A stretch of DNA of 40,958 bases from Desulfovibrio sp. DV (GTDB taxonomy: Bacteria; Desulfobacterota; Desulfovibrionia; Desulfovibrionales; Desulfovibrionaceae), in NCBI RefSeq assembly GCF_001936595.1, contig NZ_MLBG01000030.1, forward strand, positions 1 through 40,958, read 5' to 3'. A program made the translations under genes and the position numbers. Below the pieces are notes generated by a model. The model made no database searches. It saw only the letters and a list, made by a program, of their open reading frames with translations, and was not told where the DNA came from. Every line of letters starts with the position of its first letter. The first letter of the stretch is position 1. Shown piece by piece: positions 16,326-23,525 of this stretch.

Positions 16326-18011
16326 ATGACGGCAAACAAGGAAACAGCAGACCGTATGGCCGATGACGATACCCTTTACGAGCTTTTCACCGAAAGCTGC
16401 CACGAGCAGTTGCGGGGGATCGAAGCGGCCATTTTGGACCTGGAAACCGCCCGATCCGCCGATCTTGAGCCCAAGGTCAATGCCATTTTCCGGGCCGCCC
16501 ACACCATCAAGGGCGACGCCGGGGCCATCGGCGCGGCCAATCTGGCCGCACTCGGCCATGCCGTGGAATCGGTCCTTGACCTCGTGCGCCAGGAACGCCT
16601 GTCCGTAACCCCCGATCTTATCGGCGAACTGCTGGCCATCTTCGACGCCATGCGCTCCATGGCCGAAAATGCCCGAAACGACGCCGACCGCGATATAAGC
16701 ACCCATCAGGAGCGGCTGGCCTCCCTGCTCGCCCCGGACCGGGACGCCGCACCGGAAGCCGCCGCGCCAAACGGCGACGGACCCGACCCCGGCGATGCCG
16801 AGGCGGCGGCGGCAACGGCCAGGAAACAAGACGACACCCATATCCGCAAGCTGTCCATACCGGCCCTGGAGCTCGATATCCTGGTGGACCGGGTGGGCGA
16901 GCTGGGCATTGCCCAGGCCCGCCTCGCCGCCTTGTCCCAGCGCCGGGCCGATCTGGAGCTTCGGGACGTGGCCGAGGAGGTCGAGCGGCTCTCGGCCTTG
17001 CTCCGCGATCAGGTGCTCGGGCTTCGGATGCTGCCCATCAAGGTGAGCTTTCCCAAGTACCGCCGGCTGGTGCGCGACGCCTGCGCCAGCCTTGGCAAGG
17101 ACGCCGAACTGGTCATGGCCGGCGAAAATACCGAACTCGACAAGACCATCATCGAGCAGCTCAACAACCCCTGCATCCATCTGCTCAGAAACGCCGTGGA
17201 CCACGGCATTGAACCGCCGGACGTGCGCGAACACCTGGGCAAGCCCCGCCGGGGGACCATCAGCCTGTCCGCCCGCCAGGACGGTTCCGACGTGATCATT
17301 GCCGTGTCCGACGACGGCGGCGGCATCGACGCCGGCAAGCTCTGGCAAAAGGCTGTGGCTGCCGGCCGGCTCGACGCCTCCCGGCCTTTTGATGAGGCCA
17401 CCGCCCTGGAGCTTATTTTTCTGCCCGGCCTGTCCACGGCCGACACCGTCGGCACGGTCTCGGGCCGGGGGGTGGGCATGGACGCGGTGCGCGACGGCAT
17501 AAGCGCCCTTCGCGGCCGCATCGAGGTGTCCAGCCGGCCCGGTTACGGCTCCACCTTCACCATCCGCCTGCCCGTATCCCTGGCCATCATCGACTGCCTG
17601 GAAGTGCGCTGTGCCGGCGAGGCCTACTATCTCCACCTCGATTACGTCGAGGAATGCCTGGAGCTGCCGCCCGGCCTGTCCCTGGCCGCCGACCTTGGCG
17701 TCATGGAACACCGCGACCTGCCCATGCCGTTGTTGTCGCTTCGCCGGTTTTTCGAGCTGCCCGGCGAGGAGGCCGCCACGCCCCACGTGGTCACGGTGCG
17801 CCAGGGCGGCGGCCGGGCCGGCATCGTGGTCGATGCCGTCATCGGCCGCAAACAGGCCGTGCTCAAACACCTCGGCCGGGCGCTCGGCCGCATCGAGGGC
17901 GTGCTTGGCGGCACGGTCACCGAGGCCGGCGACATGGCCCTTGTCCTCGACGTGCCGGGCCTGCTTGAGGCCGCCCGCGCCGCCGCCCGAACCAAAACCC
18001 GCCAACCCTGA
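16326..18011 (+). CDS. cheA: Chemotaxis histidine kinase CheA
   Basis: This 561-residue kinase starts from the ATG at 16326; the ATG at 16356, with AAGGA 13 bases upstream, is a fair alternative. Domains in order: an HPt domain (about 12-120) with the phospho-accepting His59 in AAHTIKGDAG; a short acidic, Ala-rich linker; the P3 dimerisation helices (about 175-240); and the ATPase domain with N-box HLLRNAVDHGIEPPDVREH, G1 DDGGGID and G2 GRGVGMDAV. A CheW-like P5 domain ends the protein. There is no P2 domain for CheY/CheB docking between HPt and P3, so phosphotransfer must rely on direct HPt contacts. It heads an operon with a response regulator 14 bases downstream and cheD. No receptor, cheW, cheR or cheB lies nearby, so it must use elements encoded elsewhere or a non-motility output. 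Confidence 0.93.
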   Translation: MTANKETADRMADDDTLYELFTESCHEQLRGIEAAILDLETARSADLEPKVNAIFRAAHTIKGDAGAIGAANLAALGHAVESVLDLVRQERLSVTPDLIGELLAIFDAMRSMAENARNDADRDISTHQERLASLLAPDRDAAPEAAAPNGDGPDPGDAEAAAATARKQDDTHIRKLSIPALELDILVDRVGELGIAQARLAALSQRRADLELRDVAEEVERLSALLRDQVLGLRMLPIKVSFPKYRRLVRDACASLGKDAELVMAGENTELDKTIIEQLNNPCIHLLRNAVDHGIEPPDVREHLGKPRRGTISLSARQDGSDVIIAVSDDGGGIDAGKLWQKAVAAGRLDASRPFDEATALELIFLPGLSTADTVGTVSGRGVGMDAVRDGISALRGRIEVSSRPGYGSTFTIRLPVSLAIIDCLEVRCAGEAYYLHLDYVEECLELPPGLSLAADLGVMEHRDLPMPLLSLRRFFELPGEEAATPHVVTVRQGGGRAGIVVDAVIGRKQAVLKHLGRALGRIEGVLGGTVTEAGDMALVLDVPGLLEAARAAARTKTRQP

Positions 18012-18025
18012 CGGAGACATGCCCC

Positions 18026-18493
18026 ATGCCCCGTGCCCTGATTGTCGATGACAGCCGCTACCAGCGCCACCTGATCCTCCAGGCCCTGTCCGGCCTTTTT
18101 TCGACTGAGGAAGCCGCCGACGGCAAGGAGGCCATCGCGCTTTTTGCCGCCGCCCTTGCCGCCAAAAAACCGTATGACCTTATTGTCATGGATATTTTGA
18201 TGCCGGTTTTGAGCGGCCACGACGCCCTTATCGGCATCCGCCGCCTGGAGGCCGAAGCCGGGATCGGGCCCGAGGGGCGCACCCCGGCCGTCATGCTCTC
18301 GAGCCTGGACGATCCGGCCAACATGCTGCGGGCCCAGTTCGAATCCGGAGCCCAGGCCTATGTGACCAAGCCCTTCCAGGCCAAGACGCTGCTTGAGGCC
18401 CTGGGCAGCCTGGGGCTGGCCGACAATCCCCTGAATGGCGCTGGCGACGATGTCGCCCTTCAGGAGGACGGACTTCCATGCAAGGCCTTCTAG
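18026..18493 (+). CDS. Single-domain response regulator (CheY-like)
   Basis: This 155-residue receiver domain has no output domain. It has the acidic pair Asp8-Asp9 (IVDDSRYQRHL), the phosphorylation site Asp56 in DLIVMDILMPVLSG, the Ser in VMLSSLDD and Lys115 in YVTKPF, so it should be active. About 30 extra residues follow the fold. It lies between cheA and cheD; its 3' end overlaps cheD by 16 bases. It is the obvious phosphate acceptor for the upstream CheA. CheC, encoded at 28.2 kb, would be its phosphatase in a Bacillus/Thermotoga-style pathway. Confidence 0.9.
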   Translation: MPRALIVDDSRYQRHLILQALSGLFSTEEAADGKEAIALFAAALAAKKPYDLIVMDILMPVLSGHDALIGIRRLEAEAGIGPEGRTPAVMLSSLDDPANMLRAQFESGAQAYVTKPFQAKTLLEALGSLGLADNPLNGAGDDVALQEDGLPCKAF

Positions 18494-18999
18494 ACCGCTT
18501 TCCCGGCCACAAAATCACCTTTTTAAACGTCGCCCAGGGCATTCTGGTCGATTGTCCGACAGTGGCCCACACGGTGCTCGGTTCGTGCGTCTCGGTGACC
18601 TTTTTTGCCCCCCGCCATGGCCTGGCCGCCTTGTTCCACGCCCTGCTCCCCCGGGCGGCCGAATACCGGCTGCATGAACCGGCCGATTCACCGTATAAAT
18701 TCGTGGATACGGCCATCACGACGCTGGTGTCGCGGTTCACCCGCCGGGGGGTCAGGCTGTCGCATATCGAGTGCAAGGTGTTTGGCGGGGCCAGCGCCCT
18801 TTTTGCCGAGGAGATGTCGGTTGGCCGGCGCAATGTGGAAACGGCCTTTGCCACGCTCTCGGACCTGGGGTTGCGGGTGGCGGCCTCGAATGTGGGCGGC
18901 GAGGCCGGCCGCAAGATTGTGTTCTCGACGTCGACCGGTGAAATTTTCGTGAAGATGCTGCAGAACGGAAACAAGAAAAAAACAGACCAGATTCCATAA
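18478..18999 (+). CDS. cheD: Chemoreceptor glutamine deamidase CheD
   Basis: This 173-residue protein has AGGAGG before the ATG. It carries the CheD catalytic features: LGSCVSV with the nucleophile Cys37, His54 in LFHALLP, KVFGGAS and NVGGEAGRKIVFSTSTGEIFVK near the end. CheD deamidates glutamines of methyl-accepting receptors and is inhibited by CheC binding. The overlap with the response regulator shows a coupled operon. The sigma-54 promoter of the next unit starts two bases past its stop. Confidence 0.92.
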   Translation: MQGLLDRFPGHKITFLNVAQGILVDCPTVAHTVLGSCVSVTFFAPRHGLAALFHALLPRAAEYRLHEPADSPYKFVDTAITTLVSRFTRRGVRLSHIECKVFGGASALFAEEMSVGRRNVETAFATLSDLGLRVAASNVGGEAGRKIVFSTSTGEIFVKMLQNGNKKKTDQIP

Positions 19000-19001
19000 A
19001 A

Positions 19002-19019
19002 TTGGCACAAAAATTGCTT
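19002..19019 (+). promoter_or_regulatory. Sigma-54 (RpoN) promoter, near-perfect consensus
   Basis: TTGGCACAAAAATTGCTT fits the -24/-12 consensus TGGCAC-N5-TTGCW. The GG (19004-19005) and GC (19016-19017) doublets are separated by exactly 10 bases. Transcription should begin near 19029, about 55 bases before the next start codon. No activator-binding repeat was identified upstream, where the cheD coding region lies. Confidence 0.85.
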
Positions 19020-19083
19020 TTTACTTCCCGGCCGGTTCGATCCCAAGCGCCAAAGGCGTGTCCAGCCGGCCACGGAGGTACCC

Positions 19084-19575
19084 ATGCTGCCCGAAATACC
19101 CACTGACGCCCGGCGCGCCGCCCTGCAGGCCGCCCTGGGCACACTGCTGCTTTTAACCCTGGCCGGCGTCGTCTGGCTCGGTATTGCCGCCGAACGCGCC
19201 AATGCCCGGCTGGGCACCCTGGCCACCCGCCTCGACGCCTTGGCCCTGACCGCCGAAACCACCCAGCCCCAGGCCCCGGTGGCCGACCAGCTCGCCGCCC
19301 TGGCCGGCGATGTGGCCGCCCTGTCCAAGAAACTCGACGCCCTGGCCGGCGACGAGGCCAAAGCGGCCAACCGTCTGGCCGGCGAAATCAGAACCCTGGC
19401 CGGCCGCATCGACGCCCTGGCCGCCGCCCGCACCGCTGCCGAAAAACCGGCCGCCAAGCAGGCTCCAAAGGCCGCAGCCAAGCCGACTCCGCCCGCCCGC
19501 ACCGGGGCGGGCGCACCCGACACACCTCAACCGCCCTACTACGGTCCCGGCTACCCGGCCTGGCCCGCCTACTGA
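19084..19575 (+). CDS. Membrane-anchored coiled-coil protein with Pro/Tyr-rich tail
   Basis: This 163-residue protein was not recognised as a family. A short cytoplasmic N-terminus leads to one membrane helix (about residues 15-36, LLLLTLAGVVWLGIAA), then heptad-rich coiled coil (about 38-120: LGTLATRLDAL, VAALSKKLDALAGDE, IRTLAGRIDALA). A Lys/Ala/Pro-rich linker follows, and the end is PPYYGPGYPAWPAY. GGAGG precedes the ATG. It is the first gene after the sigma-54 promoter and lies 27 bases before the APS-kinase fusion, so both are probably one unit. It may be a structural or docking protein; no function can be read directly. Confidence 0.75.
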   Translation: MLPEIPTDARRAALQAALGTLLLLTLAGVVWLGIAAERANARLGTLATRLDALALTAETTQPQAPVADQLAALAGDVAALSKKLDALAGDEAKAANRLAGEIRTLAGRIDALAAARTAAEKPAAKQAPKAAAKPTPPARTGAGAPDTPQPPYYGPGYPAWPAY

Positions 19576-19602
19576 GCGCTTCTCTAAGAGGTTTTCCGCA
19601 TT

Positions 19603-21294
19603 ATGGAAAATCATGCCCAGAATCTGCTTGTCCACTTCTGCCGGGCCGAGGAACTGCGAGCCGAATCCGTGGGCTATCCGTCCTACAGCCTGCGCGAGGA
19701 CCAGCTCCTCACCCTGGAACTGCTCCTGTCCGGGGCGCTTTTCCCCCTGACCGGGTATCTGACCCGGTCAGGCTACGACAGCGTGCTGGCCGCCATGCGC
19801 CTGCCAGGCGGCCAACTCATGCCCATGCCGGTCACCCTGGACATCCCGGCCGCGCCGGCCGCATCCCTGACGGCCGGCATGCGGCTGGCCCTGCGCGATC
19901 CCGAAGGCTTCATGCTGGCTGTCATGACCGTGTCCGAAGTCTATGAGGCCGACCCGGAAGCCGAAGCCCGGAGCATCTTTGACGCACCGGATCTTACCGC
20001 CCACCCCGGAGCCCTGGCCTATGCCGGCCGGGTCAACCCCTGGCGCGTGGCCGGTGAGGTCCAGGGCCTGAGCCTGCCGCAACATCCCGACTGCACCGAT
20101 TTGCGCCTGCCCCCGGCCGCCATCCAGGCCGGCTTTGCCCAACGCGGCTGGCGGTCGGTTCTGGCCTGCCAGTTTTCCGGCATCCTGACCGAGGCGGACC
20201 GGGCCGCCTTTTCCCGGGCCGCCGGCGAGGCCGGGGCCCGCCTGCTGCTCCTTCGCACGGTCGGCGACGCCCTGGCCGGCGGCGCGGCCCACTTTACCGG
20301 CGTGCGCTGCGCCCGGCTGGCGGCCGACGCCTTCCCCAGGAATACCGCCCAGCTCGCCCTGCTCCCCCTGCCCGTGCTGGCCGCCGGCCCGCGCCAGGCC
20401 CTCTACGAGGCGGTCATCCACCGCAATCTCGGGGCCAGCCACACCCTGGTCGCTCCCGACCATGCCGATCCCTTTGCCGGCACTGGCGAGCTGTTCTATC
20501 CCCGCCAGGCCGCCCTCGCCCTGGTTGCCGACCACGCCGGCCAGGGCGCGGCCACGGCCGTCCCGGCCGTCCCCATGGGCTACGACCCGGACACGGCCCG
20601 CTACGTCCCGGCCGACAGCCTGTCCGGGGCCAGCGCCGCCCCGGCCCTCACCCCGGCGGAACTGACCCGGCGGCTGGAATTCGAGCTGGACATCCCGGCC
20701 TGGTATCTGCGCCCGGACATGGTCGCCCAATTGCGCAAGACCACCCCGCCGCGCTCCCGGCAAGGATTGGCGCTTTTCATGACAGGACTGTCCGGGGCCG
20801 GCAAATCCACCCTGGCCAAACATCTCTACGTGCTCTTCATGGAGCTTGGCACCCGGCCGGTCACGCTCCTTGACGGCGACATCGTTCGCCGCCATCTTTC
20901 CAGTGAACTGACCTTTACCCGCGAGCACCGCGAACTCAACATTGCCCGCATCGGCTTTGTGGCCAGCGAAATCGCCAAAAACGGCGGCATCGCCATCTGC
21001 GCCCCCATAGCCCCCTACGCCGCCGGCCGGTCAGTGGCCCGAAAACTGGTGTCGCCCCACGGCGCGTTCATCGAAATCCACGTGGCCACGCCCCTAGCCG
21101 TGTGCGAGCAGCGCGACCGCAAAGGCCTCTACGCCAAGGCCCGGGCCGGGCTGGTCAAAGGCGTCACCGGCATCGACGATCCCTACGAGGAGCCGCAAAC
21201 GCCCGAGATCAGGATAGATACCTCGCTGCTTGGGCCAAGCGAGGCCGCCCAGGACGTGCTGCTCTATCTGGAAGGTCAGGGGTATTTACAGTAA
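19603..21294 (+). CDS. APS kinase fused to a degenerate ATP-sulfurylase domain
   Basis: In this 563-residue protein residues ~1-375 follow the ATP-sulfurylase fold (PUA-like start, SGALFPLTGYLTRSGYDSVL, AGRVNPWRV, AAGPRQALYEAVIHRNLGASHTLVAPDHAD), but catalytic motifs are lost. QxRNP is replaced by QFSGI (190-194), the following HxxH is absent and GRDHAG has become APDHAD. Residues ~385-563 form an intact APS kinase: Walker A GLSGAGKST (395-403), LLDGDIVRRHLSSELTF, NIARIGFVASEIAKNGGIAI, CAPIAPY and the lid KGLYAKARAG...GIDDPYEEP. Expected reaction: APS + ATP to PAPS + ADP. APS would come from the separate dissimilatory sulfurylase. Dissimilatory reduction uses APS directly, so PAPS here points to sulfation, matching the sulfotransferase at 9.8 kb. 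The dead domain may be regulatory or structural. It is transcribed from the sigma-54 promoter upstream. Confidence 0.85.
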   Translation: MENHAQNLLVHFCRAEELRAESVGYPSYSLREDQLLTLELLLSGALFPLTGYLTRSGYDSVLAAMRLPGGQLMPMPVTLDIPAAPAASLTAGMRLALRDPEGFMLAVMTVSEVYEADPEAEARSIFDAPDLTAHPGALAYAGRVNPWRVAGEVQGLSLPQHPDCTDLRLPPAAIQAGFAQRGWRSVLACQFSGILTEADRAAFSRAAGEAGARLLLLRTVGDALAGGAAHFTGVRCARLAADAFPRNTAQLALLPLPVLAAGPRQALYEAVIHRNLGASHTLVAPDHADPFAGTGELFYPRQAALALVADHAGQGAATAVPAVPMGYDPDTARYVPADSLSGASAAPALTPAELTRRLEFELDIPAWYLRPDMVAQLRKTTPPRSRQGLALFMTGLSGAGKSTLAKHLYVLFMELGTRPVTLLDGDIVRRHLSSELTFTREHRELNIARIGFVASEIAKNGGIAICAPIAPYAAGRSVARKLVSPHGAFIEIHVATPLAVCEQRDRKGLYAKARAGLVKGVTGIDDPYEEPQTPEIRIDTSLLGPSEAAQDVLLYLEGQGYLQ

Positions 21295-21355
21295 GCCTGT
21301 CAGTCAGCCAGTCAACCTTTCAACAAGTCTGTCAGCCAGCCTAAAGGAGCCTCCC

Positions 21356-21643
21356 ATGCCCGAACGCTCCAGTACCATGCTCGATACCGCCGCCTACGTC
21401 GAAGCCCTCGATTTCGCCCGAAGCCTGCGCGCCCCGGGTAAACCCCTGGAATTCCCGGACTACGCCGAATACGTGCGCCTCGTAGCCGAACGCGCCGTCA
21501 TCGACCTCGAAGTCTACGAAGCCGATCGCGCCGATTTCGAAGAACTGCCCGAACCCTACGAACTGGCCTACTTAACCGCCCGCCTCGAACGGCTCCAGGA
21601 ACGCATCAAAACGCAAAAAGGCATCAATGTCGGTGAATTATAG
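21356..21643 (+). CDS. Small conserved-looking hypothetical protein
   Basis: This 95-residue soluble protein starts at 21356, after AAAGGAG. It is helical and acidic (DTAAYVEALDFARSLRAPGKPLEFPDYAEYVRLVAERAVIDLEVYE), with no signal, membrane segment or metal motif; the end is a helix (LTARLERLQERIKTQKG). It follows the APS kinase by 61 bases that contain a GTCAGCCAGTCA-type simple repeat. It may still be on the sigma-54 transcript. No function is proposed. Confidence 0.65.
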   Translation: MPERSSTMLDTAAYVEALDFARSLRAPGKPLEFPDYAEYVRLVAERAVIDLEVYEADRADFEELPEPYELAYLTARLERLQERIKTQKGINVGEL

Positions 21644-21676
21644 GGAGAAGGAGGAAGACGAGGACGAAGACGAAGA

Positions 21677-21724
21677 TGCTCCGGCGGCCGGGGGGATGAT
21701 CCCCCCGGACCCCTGCAAAGGGGA
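21677..21724 (+). repeat. Dispersed element, family B (copy 1)
   Basis: A GAAGACGAGGACGAAGACGA purine-rich tract leads to TGCTCCGGCGG, then a different hairpin from family A (CCGGGGGGAT / ATCCCCCCGG) and CCCCTGCAAAGGGG. It lies 33 bases past the 95-residue gene, in the same orientation. Confidence 0.8.
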
Positions 21725-21792
21725 GAAGTTTTTAAGGGGAGATTGGTCCAGGCCGGGCCAAGCATACCCTTGATGCAAGCCGCGAATGCTGT

Positions 21793-21829
21793 GGCGGCCC
21801 AAGGGTCTCAGTCTCTTTGGCTGCGATCC
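21793..21829 (+). repeat. Degenerate family A element
   Basis: GCGGCCCAAGGGTCTC / GTCTCTTTGGC keeps the GCGGCC-CAAAGGG layout with several changes, about 70 bases after the family B copy. It is best read as a decayed copy. The surrounding 21644-21904 holds these two elements and no convincing gene. Confidence 0.5.
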
Positions 21830-21904
21830 AAGAAGCGCAAAAAAATCCGGCTGTTCAATCTATCCGGCTGTTCTCCGTTCCCTCCCAAGAACACGCCACG
21901 ACGC

Positions 21905-22132
21905 CTACGCCCCAAACTGTTCAACCGTCAGATCGAGTTCCTGCAAAACGCGACCGGTGAGAGACATCTCCGTTCCGGTTACCTCGCTTCGTCCGCAACG
22001 CCGGCACAACCACCCCTGGACTGGCACAAAGGCCGTGCGGTCCAAAAAGTGAATCGGCATTTTCAACACGCCGTAAGACCGGTCCTCTTCACGACAAGCG
22101 CAACCCTTCTTCGTCGGAGACTTTTCCTGCAT
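21905..22132 (-). CDS. Possible small zinc-ribbon-like protein
   Basis: This tentative 75-residue frame starts at 22132 (MQEKSPTKKG), with a GGAAGAAAGAG site upstream. It lies in a less GC-rich stretch, with no competing gene. CAC near residue 11 and CRRCG near residue 42, followed by SEVTGTEMSLTGRVLQELD, loosely resemble the zinc-binding N-domain of YgiT/MqsA-type antitoxins, which end VPxxxCxxCGE. The match is weak and no partner toxin is adjacent, so it may be a remnant. Between it and the terminator at 22286 nothing else was found. Confidence 0.35.
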   Translation of the reverse strand: MQEKSPTKKGCACREEDRSYGVLKMPIHFLDRTAFVPVQGWLCRRCGRSEVTGTEMSLTGRVLQELDLTVEQFGA

Positions 22133-22285
22133 CTCTTTCTTCCCGATAATTGCATTCGACCCTTGCTGCAGAGCCGGTACATCGACAATCCGTTCCTGCC
22201 GCCAACCGGATGGCGAACACCGCCAAAGCTTCATGAAAACACTGTGCAGCCCCTCAAAAAGACGCCCTTCCCTGCTGACACAGGA

Positions 22286-22319
22286 AAAGCGGCCGCTCCC
22301 ATGAGGAAACGGCCGCTTT
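22286..22319 (-). terminator. Rho-independent-type terminator after the EF-hand lipoprotein gene
   Basis: AAAGCGGCCG and its complement form a 10-bp GC-rich stem with a 14-base loop. On the minus strand the stem is followed by TTTTCC. It lies about 94 bases beyond the lipoprotein stop. Confidence 0.55.
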
Positions 22320-22412
22320 CAATGCCGGCGGCAACACGTTTGCACTGCACTGCAAGCGCCAAACGGTGGCGCAGAACGGCAATGCGTCCAGCCGGTCGGC
22401 CGCACCCCAAGG

Positions 22413-22718
22413 CTACGGCAGGTCCTGGGACTCCACATCGTTCCAGACCCGAAGCGGCGCGTCGCCGTTGAGCGTACGCTCAACAAAGCCGTTATTGTCC
22501 GTGTCCAGACGCTTCCAGGCGCTTTCCGCTTTCTGCTTGTCCTTCATGCGGACCGTAAATTCTTCCTTGGTGATCTTGCCATCCTTGTCGGCGTCGTAGA
22601 CCGCGAAAAGCTCATCCGTGGTGGCATAGGGCTTCTTGGCGGTTTTCTTGCCGGCGCAGCCGCCGATAAGGCCAACCAGGGCCAGCGCGGCCAGGGCCGC
22701 CGAAATGTGTCGCAGCAT
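22413..22718 (-). CDS. EF-hand calcium-binding lipoprotein
   Basis: This 101-residue protein starts at 22718, after GGGAGA. The signal peptide (MLRHISAALAALALVGLIGGC) ends in a clear lipobox IGGC, so the mature protein is a lipidated periplasmic or outer-membrane protein. The first EF-hand loop, DADKDGKITKEE, has all six ligand positions. The second, DTDNNGFVERTL, has Leu where the bidentate Glu should be and probably binds weakly. EF-hand lipoproteins of this size are common in deltaproteobacteria; calcium buffering or sensing is plausible. A TTACCA/TGGTAA palindrome about 85 bases upstream may be a control site. Confidence 0.82.
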   Translation of the reverse strand: MLRHISAALAALALVGLIGGCAGKKTAKKPYATTDELFAVYDADKDGKITKEEFTVRMKDKQKAESAWKRLDTDNNGFVERTLNGDAPLRVWNDVESQDLP

Positions 22719-23525
22719 GGTCGTCTCCCGATGTTTGGGGGTCTTTCTCCCGAACCCCGGCCGGCGGCCGTGGCCCATGGCCCGCAGGCGGCCGACAATT
22801 CTTACCATTTGGTAAACCACCAACCCCTGCCAGCACAATCCCCGGACCAGCCTTTTTCCCGCAACCAACAAAATAGCTCCCGTGCCGAGCGCCAACGGGA
22901 TGCGCCGCATTGGCTCCCGCCATTGCGGCCGGCACAGGGCCTCAGGGCCGGCCGCCGCGTCAGGCTGCCGCGTCCCGCACGCCTTGTCCGCCCAGTTGAA
23001 GGCGGCCAGACTCCCCCGACCACCCGGATCAAGCGCAGCTTGCAAGCACTTGGCCGGGAACAGGACGCCCCCTCTCCGCAGTCCGGAACAGGGCGCAGGG
23101 CCAAGGGCCTGCCGCCCCGCTTTCTTGCCCCATGGTTTAAATGGCCAAAGGCGCGTGAAGACGTCGTGAGCAGAGCCAACCCAAAACAATCCCGGCCGCA
23201 AAGCCGTCCCCGCAACCGGGTCGCCGTATGCCGGCAAAATGGCCACTGTTCGGCCATTTCCCGAACCGGCCCGGCCTGTCCGACGCGACCGGCCCTGCGC
23301 AGCCTGGGCACTCGCCGCCTTCCCGGCCGCCCGGCGCAGCCATGCCGGACCATCGGTTGGCGCTTTTCCCGGCCGCCCGGTGCAGCCGGCCGGGCTATCG
23401 CTGACGCTGTTGTCGGCCAGCCGGGACGTCCGCCCCTGACCAGGCGGCCCGGACCGGACTCTGAAGCCCTGGTCCAGGCCGGGAGCCCGGCCGACTGCGG
23501 CCAGCCACCGGACCACACACTCGGA
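22719..23525. other. 807-base stretch without a convincing gene
   Basis: Open frames cross this GC-rich region, but all have the Arg/Pro/Gly-rich look of shadow frames and none has a ribosome site. The only distinct signal is the palindrome TTACCATTTGGTAA (22802-22815), upstream of the lipoprotein gene. The remainder may be degraded coding DNA of the island. Confidence 0.5.

Noticed and set aside
16209-18020. Minus-strand open frame of 603 codons opposite cheA
   Set aside because: The CheA domains and catalytic residues are unambiguous on the plus strand; the opposite frame is a codon-bias artefact.
22719-23516. Upstream extension of the EF-hand lipoprotein frame
   Set aside because: The lipoprotein signal with a lipobox and a good ribosome site at 22718 define the start. 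The extra ~260 codons look like non-coding GC-rich text.
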